This document shows, in pieces, positions 8,689 to 17,812 of a DNA stretch of 47,676 nt (within the stretch, counting starts at the first letter, position 1; each line of letters opens with the position of its first letter). The position numbers and the translations under genes were made by a program. This stretch comes from Granulicella sp. GTDB taxonomy: Bacteria > Acidobacteriota > Terriglobia > Terriglobales > Acidobacteriaceae. Below the pieces are notes generated by a model. The model made no database searches. It was not told the DNA's origin and was given only the letters and a program-made list of their open reading frames with translations. Where the stretch lies: assembly GCA_025357875.1 (NCBI GenBank), contig JANYLK010000009.1, forward strand, positions 1 through 47,676, read 5' to 3'.

Positions 8689-9582
8689 CTATCGCAGCAC
8701 CTCTTCGAGCGTCGTTGACAAGTCCGTCTTCTCGTCGCGATACTTCACGATCACCGGCGTGTATACGCTCAGCCCCATCTCCTTACCGTAGCCGCCCGTC
8801 ACGGCGCGTGAACCCGGCACCACCACCGCGCCCTCGGGGATGATGAGCGGCATCTCGGCGGTCGCTCGCAAAACGGCCCCGTGGACTAGGTCATATACAG
8901 GTGTGCCCCGCGTGAGAATCGTTCCGGCCGCAAGCACCGCTCGCCTGCGCACGATTGTTCCCTCGTATACACCTGTATTTCCGCCGACCAGCACATCATC
9001 TTCGATGATCACAGGGCTGGCGTTCACCGGCTCTAGCACGCCGCCAATCTGCGCGGCGGCCGATAGATGCACCCGCTTGCCAATCTGCGCGCATGATCCC
9101 ACAAGAGCGTGCGAGTCCACCATAGTGCCTTCATCCACGTACGCTCCGGCGTTGATGTACGCTGGCGGCATGATCACGACACCGCGCGCGACAAATGCTC
9201 CCGATCGGACCGAACTCCCGCCCGGCACAATGCGCACACCGTCGTCGGGCGTAAACCTCCGCGCCGGATACGTGCCCTTGTCGACAAAGGTAATTTGCGG
9301 CATCTTTCCGAAGACGTGAGCGGCCTGGTGAAACCCCACAATGGACTGATCTTCTAACACGCCGATACGGAAGCCAAGCAGGATGCCTCGCTTCACCCAC
9401 GCATTTACGCGCCATCCGGTCGTAGCGCTCGCATCCGGCTCAGCCGACCGCAGCGTACCCGCTTCAAGCGCAGCGCGTAGTTGGAGGAACGCTTTCATCG
9501 CTGCAGCGTCGCTTACCGCAGCAGCGCCAGCGGCAAAATGCCGCTCAATGCTGGCCTGTAAATCATCTATTCCAGTTGTCAT
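8689..9582 (-). CDS. dapD: 2,3,4,5-tetrahydropyridine-2,6-dicarboxylate N-succinyltransferase
   Basis: A 297-aa protein. It has an N-terminal helical domain, then a left-handed beta-helix of hexapeptide repeats ([63 protein letters not shown]) and a short C-terminal tail. This is the DapD transferase that moves succinyl from succinyl-CoA onto tetrahydrodipicolinate in the succinylase branch of DAP/lysine synthesis. It starts 23 bp after the dapA stop in the same orientation, so the two are probably co-transcribed. The ATG at 9582 has only a weak ribosome site (GAAGAC). Its presence argues for the succinylase rather than the aminotransferase (DapL) route. Confidence 0.95.
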   Translation of the reverse strand: MTTGIDDLQASIERHFAAGAAAVSDAAAMKAFLQLRAALEAGTLRSAEPDASATTGWRVNAWVKRGILLGFRIGVLEDQSIVGFHQAAHVFGKMPQITFVDKGTYPARRFTPDDGVRIVPGGSSVRSGAFVARGVVIMPPAYINAGAYVDEGTMVDSHALVGSCAQIGKRVHLSAAAQIGGVLEPVNASPVIIEDDVLVGGNTGVYEGTIVRRRAVLAAGTILTRGTPVYDLVHGAVLRATAEMPLIIPEGAVVVPGSRAVTGGYGKEMGLSVYTPVIVKYRDEKTDLSTTLEEVLR

Positions 9583-9605
9583 GGTTGTCTTCGATTGTAA
9601 CGGGA

Positions 9606-10487
9606 TCAGGCCAGCCCCAGCTCGCCCAGGATGACTTTCAACTTCTGTCTGAGGGCCTCGCTTACTGGAACCATCGGCAGCCGAAGACTTTCTTCGCAGC
9701 GACCCATTAAGGCGAGCACGGCCTTCACTGGGGCTGGGCTCGGCTCCACGAAGTGCGCCTGCATCAGCCGCGAATACTTCGCATTGATCGCGCGAGCAGT
9801 AGACCAGTCGCCAGAGAGCGGTGCGCCTACCATCCGCGCCATCTCCGCCGGAATCGCATTCGACGCAACCGACACGAGTCCAGCGCCGCCCAGCGCTATC
9901 ACCGGCAAAGTCATCCCATCATCGCCGGAGAAAACCTTGAAGCCCTTCGGCGCCTGAACAATCAACTCGGTAATCTGGGCGAGGTTGCCGCTCGACTCTT
10001 TGACACCGATGATGTTTGGAATCTCGGAGAGCCGCAGTACGGTCGCAGGCTCCAGATTCACACCCGTCCGCGAAGGAATGTTGTAAAGGAGTACAGGCAG
10101 TTCGACTGCTTCGGCAATCGCGCGGAAATGCTGGTACTGTCCCTCCTGACCCGGCCGGTTGTAGTAAGGATTCGCGGTCAGCAAACCGGTCAATCCCGCA
10201 ACGTTCGCCAGCTTTTTCGCCCGCGCCACTGCCTCACTGGTCGCATTGTGCGTACATCCCGCGAAGACTGGAACTCGCCCCGCCGCGGCGTTTACCACAA
10301 CTTCGACCACGCGCAGATGCTCCGCCTCATTCAGTGTCGAGGCCTCGCCCGTGGTGCCGCAGGGAATCAGGAAGTTGATCCCTGATTCGATTTGCCAGTT
10401 CACCAAACTTACGAGGGCCGCCTCGTCCAGCGCGCCATCTTGGCGAAAGGGTGTTACCAGTGCCGTGCCACAACCAGAAAGTTCCAT
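9606..10487 (-). CDS. dapA: 4-hydroxy-tetrahydrodipicolinate synthase
   Basis: A 293-aa TIM-barrel aldolase of the usual length for the family. Visible active-site features are GTTGE (Thr45/Thr46), YNIPSRTG (Tyr135) and the Schiff-base lysine in GVKESSGN (Lys163). It condenses aspartate semialdehyde with pyruvate at the branch into lysine and DAP. The start at 10487 lies 13 bp after the stop of the TMEM175-like gene, and dapD follows after 23 bp. The three genes can therefore share a transcript. Confidence 0.96.
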   Translation of the reverse strand: MELSGCGTALVTPFRQDGALDEAALVSLVNWQIESGINFLIPCGTTGEASTLNEAEHLRVVEVVVNAAAGRVPVFAGCTHNATSEAVARAKKLANVAGLTGLLTANPYYNRPGQEGQYQHFRAIAEAVELPVLLYNIPSRTGVNLEPATVLRLSEIPNIIGVKESSGNLAQITELIVQAPKGFKVFSGDDGMTLPVIALGGAGLVSVASNAIPAEMARMVGAPLSGDWSTARAINAKYSRLMQAHFVEPSPAPVKAVLALMGRCEESLRLPMVPVSEALRQKLKVILGELGLA

Positions 10488-10500
10488 AGCGAGTGTAAGT

Positions 10501-11130
10501 CTACCCTCTTCGGTCCGTTGAGTTCACGGCCCGCGCACGTAGATCGGCTGCATCGCTTTCGCTGGGAGAGTCAATACCTGATGGCAGCAACCAAATCACG
10601 CTGACCACGGCTATCAATGCCAGCGAAGCAATTGGCCGATAGTAGGCCGCTGGAATCGCCATCAAATACAACGAGACAAAGGCAATCTGCTTGCCCCAAC
10701 TCGCATGTGCAGGCGCGGCACTTTGCATCCGTACCTGGATCCACAGCGCCGTGTAGGCCACTCCGGGCAATATGCTGACCACGGCATACAGCGCAGTCGA
10801 GAAATGCGACAAACCCTTGGCCCCGATCCAGTCCGTCGCAAACGGAAACAGCGACAGACAAAAGAGAAATGCCAGATTCGCCCAGAGGATACCATGGCTG
10901 ACCGACCCCACCTCATTGACAAGGTAATGATGATTTACCCAGTAAATCCCTACCTGCACGAAAGTTAGCAGGTAGAGGAAGACGGTGGGCAACACCACAC
11001 GCACACCAGCCATGCCGTCCTGCTGCGGCACCTTGAGTTCAAGCACCATGATGGTGATGATGACCGCGATCACGCCGTCGGAGAATGCTTCGAGACGCGC
11101 GGGACTGAGGCTTCCCCCGCTCATCCCCAT
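10501..11130 (-). CDS. TMEM175 / DUF1211 family membrane protein (potassium-channel-like)
   Basis: A 209-aa protein with about six membrane helices. The first helix carries RLEAFSDGVIAVIITIMVLELK, containing the conserved F-S-D-G of the bacterial TMEM175 family. Characterised members are K+ leak channels without the classical TVGYG filter. It is placed between the aminotransferase and dapA on the same strand (gaps of 36 and 13 bp), so it is probably carried on the dapA transcript. No functional link to lysine synthesis is evident. Confidence 0.87.
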   Translation of the reverse strand: MGMSGGSLSPARLEAFSDGVIAVIITIMVLELKVPQQDGMAGVRVVLPTVFLYLLTFVQVGIYWVNHHYLVNEVGSVSHGILWANLAFLFCLSLFPFATDWIGAKGLSHFSTALYAVVSILPGVAYTALWIQVRMQSAAPAHASWGKQIAFVSLYLMAIPAAYYRPIASLALIAVVSVIWLLPSGIDSPSESDAADLRARAVNSTDRRG

Positions 11131-11166
11131 AACCTAGCATGAAGGCAGACCTCGGCGCCTTATAGT

Positions 11167-12435
11167 CTACGCAAACCACATCTCGCCGCGATGGAGTTCG
11201 CTCGGATTGAGCGCCAGCACATGCAGCGATTCAGACCCGTTGACCATACTTGACGGCTGGTCCATGCACTTTACGAACGCTGTCTGAAACTTAGCCATCT
11301 CATCTCTGGTGCCGACGGTTACCCGAATATAGGTCGGCATGGCCGGCCATGTGCGTCCGACCGCAACATCCTCCGCCAGCATCGCGCTTTGAAACTCCCC
11401 GCCTGGACGTTTCACATCCACCATGAAGAAGTTGGTTTGCGAATCGGGAACGATTATGTAGCCGTGTTTGGTCAGGAACTCGAGCGTCTCCGAACGGTTG
11501 TCCGCATTGATCTTGCGGCGCATCGGCACGAGTGCTTTATCCAGAAGCGCGGCGTTGGCGCCGGCAGCACTAGTGCTGGAAATGCTGGCAAGGCTCGGTG
11601 CCATCGGGGATATCGCTCTGAACTTATGAAAATAGTCAGGACGCGCAAATACCAGCCCCGCACGCAGACCGGCCATGCCATAGATCTTCGAGAACGTTCG
11701 CGTCACAATAATGTCCTGGTCAGCCGCAACCAGGTCGATGCACGATTCGTCCTTGGAGAAATGGTGGTAGGCCTCGTCGACTATCACTACCGAATCGGCA
11801 GGCTTGTTCTTCAAGAGCCAAACGATGTCTGCCTTCGGTGTCATCGTGCCGGTAGGATTGTTGGGGTTCACAATGTAATACGCCCCCGCCTTGGGCGACG
11901 CCGCGACCATCGCACGCACATCGTGCGCATGGGTCGAGGTTAGTTTGACCGCGAACTTCGGCGCGCCAACCATATCGGCGATTCCGGGACCCTGCTCATA
12001 GCTGGGATCGGCATAAACCAGCGGCCGATCTCGGCCGAGGTTTGATGCCAGCGCAAGATTCAGCGGGCCGGCCGACCCTGGAAACAACCCCACGTAGCCT
12101 TTCTTCAACCCAAAAAGATCGCTCGCGGTACTCACCGTCTTTTGAATGACGTCCCCGCGGTATCGATTGCCGCCCGCAGCCGCCATGCGGATTGCGTCGA
12201 GCGCAGACGGTGCCGGCCCCAAAGGGTTTTCGTTCATGCTGATTACGACAATGTCGTCGGGCAGCGAGCCTCCAAGATTGGACATGTCGCCAACCGCCAT
12301 GCCGCGGCTTTGTTGAGGCGCTGCGGAACCTGGCACGGCTGCAAAACCGGATAGGGATGCAGCCGTCACTGAAGCTGCACCAACGCTGCGAAGAAATGAC
12401 CTGCGCGAAAGACCTGCCCTGAATTCATTGCTCAT
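11167..12435 (-). CDS. Tat-exported histidinol-phosphate-type PLP aminotransferase
   Basis: A 422-aa protein. The N-terminus is a twin-arginine signal (LSRRSFLRSVG, residues 9-19, then a hydrophobic stretch to AVPGSAAP). The rest is a fold-type I class I/II aminotransferase: NPNNPTGT (190-197), D220 in VIVDEAYHHF and the PLP lysine K250 in TRTFSKIYGMAGLRAG. A strong GAGGAG lies 7 nt before the start. The sequence type is closest to HisC-like enzymes. Its place between dapB and dapA invites a role as DAP aminotransferase, but the export signal argues for a periplasmic substrate, since PLP enzymes are folded before Tat export. The true substrate is unknown. Confidence 0.88.
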   Translation of the reverse strand: MSNEFRAGLSRRSFLRSVGAASVTAASLSGFAAVPGSAAPQQSRGMAVGDMSNLGGSLPDDIVVISMNENPLGPAPSALDAIRMAAAGGNRYRGDVIQKTVSTASDLFGLKKGYVGLFPGSAGPLNLALASNLGRDRPLVYADPSYEQGPGIADMVGAPKFAVKLTSTHAHDVRAMVAASPKAGAYYIVNPNNPTGTMTPKADIVWLLKNKPADSVVIVDEAYHHFSKDESCIDLVAADQDIIVTRTFSKIYGMAGLRAGLVFARPDYFHKFRAISPMAPSLASISSTSAAGANAALLDKALVPMRRKINADNRSETLEFLTKHGYIIVPDSQTNFFMVDVKRPGGEFQSAMLAEDVAVGRTWPAMPTYIRVTVGTRDEMAKFQTAFVKCMDQPSSMVNGSESLHVLALNPSELHRGEMWFA

Positions 12436-12597
12436 GCAGTAGCTCCTCTGAAATCGGTTCGCTGAGTGGAGACAGCGCTGCGACGACGGAATGATCTATG
12501 TCGGCGGAATATAAGTTCTGTAAAAGACGATTGCGCCTGCAGAACCTCTTTTAGGGCCGAAAAACGTTCGAACCGCGATCGAATAAACTTAATGTAC

Positions 12598-12617
12598 GCG
12601 CAACCGCGCGGTTGTGC
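12598..12617. repeat. Palindrome CAACCGCGCGGTTG with A-run
   Basis: A perfect 14-bp palindrome (12601-12614), extended by one G:T pair and two further pairs. It is followed on the plus strand by TTT and eight A. It lies in the 214-bp gap between the M29 aminopeptidase stop and the aminotransferase start, both on the minus strand. There is no T-run on the downstream side of the minus strand, so it does not look like an intrinsic terminator. An operator is possible. Confidence 0.4.
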
Positions 12618-12649
12618 TTTAAAAAAAATAGATTGGACGCTATCGCGCG

Positions 12650-13924
12650 CTAAACCCACTCTCCTGCGCGCATCAGGGGTTCGGTCGCGCCATTCGCCGC
12701 AATCCCGTCGACATCCATCGCCGCCGAGCCGATCATCCAGTCCACGTGAATCAAGCTCGAGTTCGCTCCCAATGCCGCCAACGCCTTGTCCTCCATCTTC
12801 TCGCCACCAATCAGGCACGTTGAATACGCCTGCCCAAGTGCAATATGGCTCGCGGCATTCTCGTCGAACAGCGTGCTCCAGAACAGAATCCCCGTTGCTG
12901 AGATAGGCGAAGATGCGGGCACCAGCGCCACTTCACCCAACCGCCGAGCGCCATCATCCGTCGAGATCAGCCGGTTCAATACATCCTCACCCGCGGTCGC
13001 TGTCGCTTCTACGATCTTCCCCGCTTCGAACCTGCAACGGATATTTTCGATCAGCGTCCCCTGGTGCGAGAGCGGCTTCGATGCCCGCACCACGCCATCC
13101 ACGTGGTTTTTGTGCGGCGTCGTAAAGCACTCCTCCGTGGGAATATTCGGCTGGCAATAGACACCGTTGCCCGCAGTCGTCCCTCCTCCCGCCCACAGAT
13201 GCTGGTCCGCCAACCCGACTTTCAAATCCGTCGAACCATCTACTGACTTGAAGTGAAGCGCCGCAAACCTTTTGGCGTTTAACATGTCCACGCGCTGCTT
13301 CAACCGCGCACCGTGCGCAAGCCAGTCGGCGACTGGATCTTCGCCGGTGATGCGGGACGCTGCGAAAATCGCCTCCCACAACTTCGCCACCGCCTGGTCG
13401 ACCGGCTCTTCCGGGAACACCAACTTGGCCCACTCCGGCGTTGCCGCGGCCACGATCGTCCAGTTGATCTCGTGGCGTGTGATCAAATCCATCGCAGGCT
13501 TGCTGGCCTTCGACGCCGCCACATTCGCACGCGCTACTTTCATGGGGTCCTGCCCACCCAGCAGCGCCGGATTCGTTCCAGCAATCGCCATCCGCGCAGC
13601 GCCACTCTTAAACGCCGAAGCAATCGCATCCTGCAGCCACACTGGGGCATAGTCGAAGCTGGCATCGGGCGCATGCTCAAACCGCGAGAGTACGCACGCG
13701 TCATCGCTGAGAAATGTCGTCACCAGCAGGGCGCCGGCGCGGTACGCGTGATCGGTGATCCGCCGAACTAAAGGCAGCGCGTCGGAAGGAGCGGTCAAAA
13801 CCAATTCCTGCCCCGCACGCAGACCCAACCCAACGCGCACGGCCACCTCAGCCAACCGGTCAAGCTTTTCATCAAACGAGAGAGACACAAAGGAAGGAGC
13901 GGAAACCACGGCGGAAGCACTCAT
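12650..13924 (-). CDS. M29 family aminopeptidase
   Basis: A 424-aa protein, the usual M29 (AmpS/PepS, aminopeptidase T) length. Conserved blocks include the substrate-domain segment GTNPALLGGQDP, a C-terminal metal-site region with VDGVVRASKPLSHQG, then HIALGQAYSTCLIGG and NSSLIHVDWMIGS, which carry the His/Asp ligands of the dinuclear site. It is a cytosolic metallo-aminopeptidase that releases N-terminal residues from short peptides. It follows dapB after 114 bp on the same strand and may share its transcript. The gap contains a palindrome and a direct repeat that could regulate it. Confidence 0.93.
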   Translation of the reverse strand: MSASAVVSAPSFVSLSFDEKLDRLAEVAVRVGLGLRAGQELVLTAPSDALPLVRRITDHAYRAGALLVTTFLSDDACVLSRFEHAPDASFDYAPVWLQDAIASAFKSGAARMAIAGTNPALLGGQDPMKVARANVAASKASKPAMDLITRHEINWTIVAAATPEWAKLVFPEEPVDQAVAKLWEAIFAASRITGEDPVADWLAHGARLKQRVDMLNAKRFAALHFKSVDGSTDLKVGLADQHLWAGGGTTAGNGVYCQPNIPTEECFTTPHKNHVDGVVRASKPLSHQGTLIENIRCRFEAGKIVEATATAGEDVLNRLISTDDGARRLGEVALVPASSPISATGILFWSTLFDENAASHIALGQAYSTCLIGGEKMEDKALAALGANSSLIHVDWMIGSAAMDVDGIAANGATEPLMRAGEWV

Positions 13925-13958
13925 ACCTACAGATTAAGCGCGCCGCCCCACCTACGCA

Positions 13959-13976
13959 ACTCACTATCCAGTGAGT
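13959..13976. promoter_or_regulatory. Candidate operator: palindrome ACTCACT-ATCC-AGTGAGT
   Basis: Perfect 7-bp arms around a 4-nt centre, 35 bp upstream of the M29 aminopeptidase start. A 9-bp direct repeat AAATCGGGC (13992-14000 and 14011-14019, 19 bp apart) lies beside it. The arrangement suits a regulator site or a small hairpin between dapB and the peptidase. Function is not shown. Confidence 0.35.
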
Positions 13977-14038
13977 CGCCCGTATCGCAGAAAATCGGGC
14001 GCATCTTGGTAAATCGGGCTAAACTTTTTTGCCAATCG

Positions 14039-14734
14039 CTACAACTTCTCCCACACATCACGTAAATCGTAGCAACCGGTCCGCGTCGACAACCATTCGG
14101 CCGCGCGCACTGCGCCCTCCGCAAACCCACGCCGCGAAAACGCTTCATGCGTGAGCACTAGTCGGTCGGCATCGCTCACTGCCTCCAGCACATGCGTTCC
14201 CTTCGCATCGCCCTGGCGTATCGACTCGATGGACACCTCGATCTTCGTGCCCGCGCCACGCTGCACCATCTCCGCAATCGAGATCGCCGTCCCCGAAGGC
14301 GCATCCTTCTTACTTATGTGGTGCGTCTCAATAATCGAAAATTTGTAGCCGGCAGCCGCCAGCGAAGTCCCCATTTGCGCGGCCAGCTTCAGCATCACCT
14401 GCACACCAATGGAAAAATTTGTCCCGTAAAGAAGCCCGGCCTGCTTGCGCTCCGCCAGCCCGCGCATGTCTGCCAGCGACGTATACCAACCCGTCGTTCC
14501 CACTACCATCTTCGCGCCCGTAGCCAAGCACGCGCGCATGTTCTGTACCACGGCTTCGGGAGTAGTAAAGTCGATCATCACATCGAACCCAGCGACGAAA
14601 GGGGGCGTCAACGCCGTTGCGCCCGTGTTCTCCGCCTCATCCAACACGTGAACGCTGTGGCCGCGCTCAGCCGCAACCTCCGCAACCAGCCTGCCCGTCT
14701 TGCCCTGCCCAAGCACCAATATCCGCATAGTCAA
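14039..14734 (-). CDS. dapB: 4-hydroxy-tetrahydrodipicolinate reductase
   Basis: A 231-aa protein, slightly shorter than E. coli DapB. The N-terminal Rossmann segment ILVLGQGKTGRLVAEVA binds NAD(P)H. The diagnostic ETHHISKKDAPSGTA carries the catalytic His pair and Lys. It reduces the DapA product to tetrahydrodipicolinate. The nucleotide motif is GQGKTG rather than GxxGxxG, as in several shorter DapB proteins. It lies 36 bp after lysC in the same orientation, so asd-lysC-dapB is probably one operon. Confidence 0.94.
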   Translation of the reverse strand: MTMRILVLGQGKTGRLVAEVAAERGHSVHVLDEAENTGATALTPPFVAGFDVMIDFTTPEAVVQNMRACLATGAKMVVGTTGWYTSLADMRGLAERKQAGLLYGTNFSIGVQVMLKLAAQMGTSLAAAGYKFSIIETHHISKKDAPSGTAISIAEMVQRGAGTKIEVSIESIRQGDAKGTHVLEAVSDADRLVLTHEAFSRRGFAEGAVRAAEWLSTRTGCYDLRDVWEKL

Positions 14735-14770
14735 AGTCTACCGTGGAGTTCGAGCAGCCGACCAACGCGC

Positions 14771-16219
14771 TCAAGCTTTGGCTGCGACCACCCGTACCTC
14801 GGTATCGAACACAGTCGGGTCGGGGTCGACGAAGAACTCCGCATGGAGCGATCGCACCGCGTCCTCCACGTCTGACTCCTCGATCATGAAACTCATATTG
14901 ATCTCGCTTGCGCCCTGCGAGATCATGCGCACATTGATGTGCTTGACCGCCGAAAATACACGCCCCGCCATGCCATTGTGTCCGCGAATATCCTCGCCCA
15001 CCATGCAGATCAGCGCCTTGTGCCCTTCCATCTTCACGTCGGCAATCTTGCCCAGCTCCTCACAAATTTCCGGCAGCCGCTCGTTCGAGTCCACCGTCAA
15101 CGAGATGCTCACCTCACTCGTCGAAACCATGTCAATCGCGCAATGAAATTTGTCGAACACATCGAACACCGACTTAAGGTAACCATGCGTCATCAGCATA
15201 CGGCTGGCAACAATATCGATAATCGTCAGACGCTTTTTTGCCGCAATACTCTTGAACGGGCTCGCGCAAGGCGGTGCCATCGCCGTAATTTTTGTACCCT
15301 CGTTCTCCGGATTACGTGAGTTCAGCACCCAAACCGGTATGCTCTTCTGCACTGCGGGAAGGATAGTCGCCGGGTGCAGCACCTTGGCTCCAAAGTACGC
15401 CAGTTCCGCCGCCTCCTCAAAGCTGATCGTTTTCACTCGTAGCGCATCAGGACAGATTCTCGGGTCGGTCGTCATGATGCCGTTCACGTCGGTCCAAATC
15501 TCGATCGCACCCGCGTGCAGTCCCCCACCCACCAGCGCGGCCGTAAAATCACTTCCTCCGCGCCCCAGCGTGGTCGTAATTCCGTCCGCCGTCGCGCCGA
15601 TAAATCCACCCATAACCGGCGTCTGTCCCGCCTCCACCAGCGGCAAGACCAACTCGGTCAGCTTGGCTTCAATAGCAGCCTCCTGTGGCACCGCCTTACC
15701 GTAATGATCGTCCGTAATTATGCTGGCCCGCGAATCGATACGCACAGCGTTCAACCCATGCTGCGCGAATGCGCCCGCCACCATCCGCGAGGATAGACGC
15801 TCGCCGAAGCTCACGACGTTGTCTCGCGTCCGAGGCGTCAGTTCGCCAACCGCGGCAATCCCACGCAGCAAATCATCCAGCAGATCGAACCCCCGCCGCA
15901 CCGCCAACTCGACTTCGGTGAACAGCTCTCCGGACAGCAGGTCCGAAGTAGTCTCGATGTGTCGGTTGCGCAGCCGCGCCGCAATCATCAGCGCACCTTT
16001 TTTGTCACCGCACCCCGCTGCTGCCGCCGCCGCCAACAACTGGTCGGTCACCTTGGCCATCGCCGAAACTACTACGATCGGCTTGAGCCCGCGCTTCAGG
16101 CGCCCTCGGACAATCTCCGCCGTTCGCAGAATCGCCGTTGCGTTCTCCAACGATGTTCCGCCAAATTTCATCACCACGAGGTTGGCATGAGCCTCACCCA
16201 ATCGATTCAACTCGCTCAT
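14771..16219 (-). CDS. lysC: Aspartate kinase (monofunctional)
   Basis: A 482-aa protein. The kinase domain begins with VMKFGGTSLENA (Lys18 region), and LGRGGSDFTA lies in the phosphate-binding area. Two ACT domains follow (about residues 335-480), the usual place for lysine/threonine feedback. No homoserine dehydrogenase fusion is seen. It phosphorylates aspartate at the head of the Lys/Thr/Met family. Its ATG (16217-16219) overlaps the asd stop as ATGA, which implies translational coupling. Confidence 0.95.
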   Translation of the reverse strand: MSELNRLGEAHANLVVMKFGGTSLENATAILRTAEIVRGRLKRGLKPIVVVSAMAKVTDQLLAAAAAAGCGDKKGALMIAARLRNRHIETTSDLLSGELFTEVELAVRRGFDLLDDLLRGIAAVGELTPRTRDNVVSFGERLSSRMVAGAFAQHGLNAVRIDSRASIITDDHYGKAVPQEAAIEAKLTELVLPLVEAGQTPVMGGFIGATADGITTTLGRGGSDFTAALVGGGLHAGAIEIWTDVNGIMTTDPRICPDALRVKTISFEEAAELAYFGAKVLHPATILPAVQKSIPVWVLNSRNPENEGTKITAMAPPCASPFKSIAAKKRLTIIDIVASRMLMTHGYLKSVFDVFDKFHCAIDMVSTSEVSISLTVDSNERLPEICEELGKIADVKMEGHKALICMVGEDIRGHNGMAGRVFSAVKHINVRMISQGASEINMSFMIEESDVEDAVRSLHAEFFVDPDPTVFDTEVRVVAAKA

Positions 16220-17334
16220 GCCAGCACCACATCCCTCTGTGCCACCTCAGCCTTCTTGAAATCCAGCTTGCCCAACCGCGCCAGCACCTCTGCGTTCAGC
16301 ACCGCCGCGCCCGCTGCACCGCGAATCGTATTGTGCGACAGCACCACAAACTTCCAATCCAGCAAATTGCACTCACGCAGCCGCCCCACCGTCGCAGCCA
16401 TTCCATGCCCGCGCATACGGTCAAGCCGAGGCTGCGGTCGGTCCGGACTCTCGTCAAATTCAACCGGCTGTTCAGGTGCGGTGGGCAGCTTCTGCCCGGC
16501 CAGCGGCGCGAACTCACTCCATGCGGCTAACATGTCCTGGCGCGATGCCTTGGTGCGCAGCTTGATCGACACGCACTCCATGTGGCCATCCTCCACCGCC
16601 ACTCGATTACAGTGCGCACTCAGCTTCGCATCCAGCATCTCAACCCCGCCGCGGCCCAGCCGACCGAGCAGCTTGCCGACCTCTTCCTGCAACTTCTCTT
16701 CTTCATTTTTAATGTAAGGAATGACGTTGCCGAGGATGTCCAGCGACGCTACGCCCGGATATCCTGCACCGCTAACTGCTTGCATGGTCGAGACAAAAAG
16801 GCTCTCGATCCCGAACCGTTCCTCCAATGGTTTCAGCGCCAGCACCAGCCCGATGGCGCAACAGTTCGGATTCGTGACAATGTATCCACCCGGCCGACCG
16901 TCGTCTAGAGTCTTGCGCCAACTCTGCTGCTCGATCAGCGTCAGATGGTCCGCGTTTACCTCAGGGACCACCAGCGGCACATCCGCGGCCATGCGGAACG
17001 CGCTCGAGTTCGACACTACTGCGCACCCTGCCGCCGCGAACTGCGGCTCCAACTCGAGCGCATGCTCCGCGTCCAGCGCCGCGAAGATGATCTTCGGCAA
17101 CTCGCCGTCAGGTGTTCCCGAAGGAACATTCGGCATCACTGTCATCGCTGCTATGCGCGCCGGCAGCGGTGTATCCAGCTTCCACTTGCAGGCCTCACCA
17201 TACGTCTTACCCGCGCTGCGATCGCTAGCCGCCAGCCACGCGACCTCGAACCAGGGGTGGTTGTTGAGCAACTGAATGAAGCGCTGACCCACCATGCCGG
17301 TCGCGCCAAGAATACCAACTTTGCGTCGTTCCAT
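16216..17334 (-). CDS. asd: Aspartate-semialdehyde dehydrogenase (archaeal/fungal-type)
   Basis: A 372-aa protein from the ATG at 17334. A longer open frame exists upstream, but the family begins at RKVGILGATGMVGQRF. The NADP loop is GATGMVG (10-16), the catalytic cysteine is C158 in NPNCC, and SGAGYPGVASLDILGNVIPY marks the archaeal/yeast-type subgroup rather than the E. coli type. It reduces aspartyl phosphate to the semialdehyde used by DapA. It overlaps lysC by 4 nt. A -10-like TATTCT lies close before the start and no Shine-Dalgarno is visible, so the message may be nearly leaderless; this is weak evidence. Confidence 0.95.
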   Translation of the reverse strand: MERRKVGILGATGMVGQRFIQLLNNHPWFEVAWLAASDRSAGKTYGEACKWKLDTPLPARIAAMTVMPNVPSGTPDGELPKIIFAALDAEHALELEPQFAAAGCAVVSNSSAFRMAADVPLVVPEVNADHLTLIEQQSWRKTLDDGRPGGYIVTNPNCCAIGLVLALKPLEERFGIESLFVSTMQAVSGAGYPGVASLDILGNVIPYIKNEEEKLQEEVGKLLGRLGRGGVEMLDAKLSAHCNRVAVEDGHMECVSIKLRTKASRQDMLAAWSEFAPLAGQKLPTAPEQPVEFDESPDRPQPRLDRMRGHGMAATVGRLRECNLLDWKFVVLSHNTIRGAAGAAVLNAEVLARLGKLDFKKAEVAQRDVVLA

Positions 17335-17383
17335 ATCTGTCAAGAATACCGCAGAGTCGAACCTGTGCCCCAAATGCGGCACA

Positions 17384-17793
17384 TCAGCACGGTTCGAAGT
17401 CGACGCTGGGGGACCTGCTCCCCGACCGGACAGTTCGCCCGCTAATGGGTTTACCCGGATTGGATACCGTAAAGTTGTATGAGCAGCTAATGTTGGAGTT
17501 CCCTTCGCCAATTCGCTGATACACATACAGCGTCAGCTTCCCGGGGTTGTAGGCCGCCAGCGCCGCCTGAGGCCCTGCGCCCATCATTTGAAACTCCAGC
17601 CACGCATCGCTTCCGTGCGAAGTCGACGAAGACGAACTCGCCACACAGCGTTCCCCGCATCACGGCCCCACCAACCAACTGCAATCGCCAGGCATAGCAA
17701 AGCCAGGTCGCGAATAACAGAATACAGACTCGTTATAGATTGTTCTCGGAAATGAGATTGATACTCACCCAAGAGACGTCCCGCGCAATCCAT
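17384..17793 (-). pseudogene. Small membrane-anchored hypothetical protein, apparent frameshift
   Basis: Two overlapping frames look like halves of one protein. The upstream half (start ATG 17793) contains a membrane or signal helix, DLALLCLAIAVGWWG, then GNAVWRV. The downstream half (frame open 17384-17644) continues with SSSSSTSHGSDAWLEFQMMG, then AALAAYNPGKLTLYVYQ and SCSYNFTVSNPG, a short beta-rich domain. A single-base slip near 17640 would join them. I do not recognise a named family. It could be a real small periplasmic protein with an assembly error, or a recent pseudogene. Confidence 0.5.
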
Positions 17794-17812
17794 CCGTTAT
17801 CGTGCGAAGGAA

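Noticed and set aside
12601-12628. Possible intrinsic terminator (palindrome plus A/T run)
   Set aside because: On the minus strand, where the genes are, the T-run comes before the hairpin; on the plus strand no gene precedes it and only three T follow.
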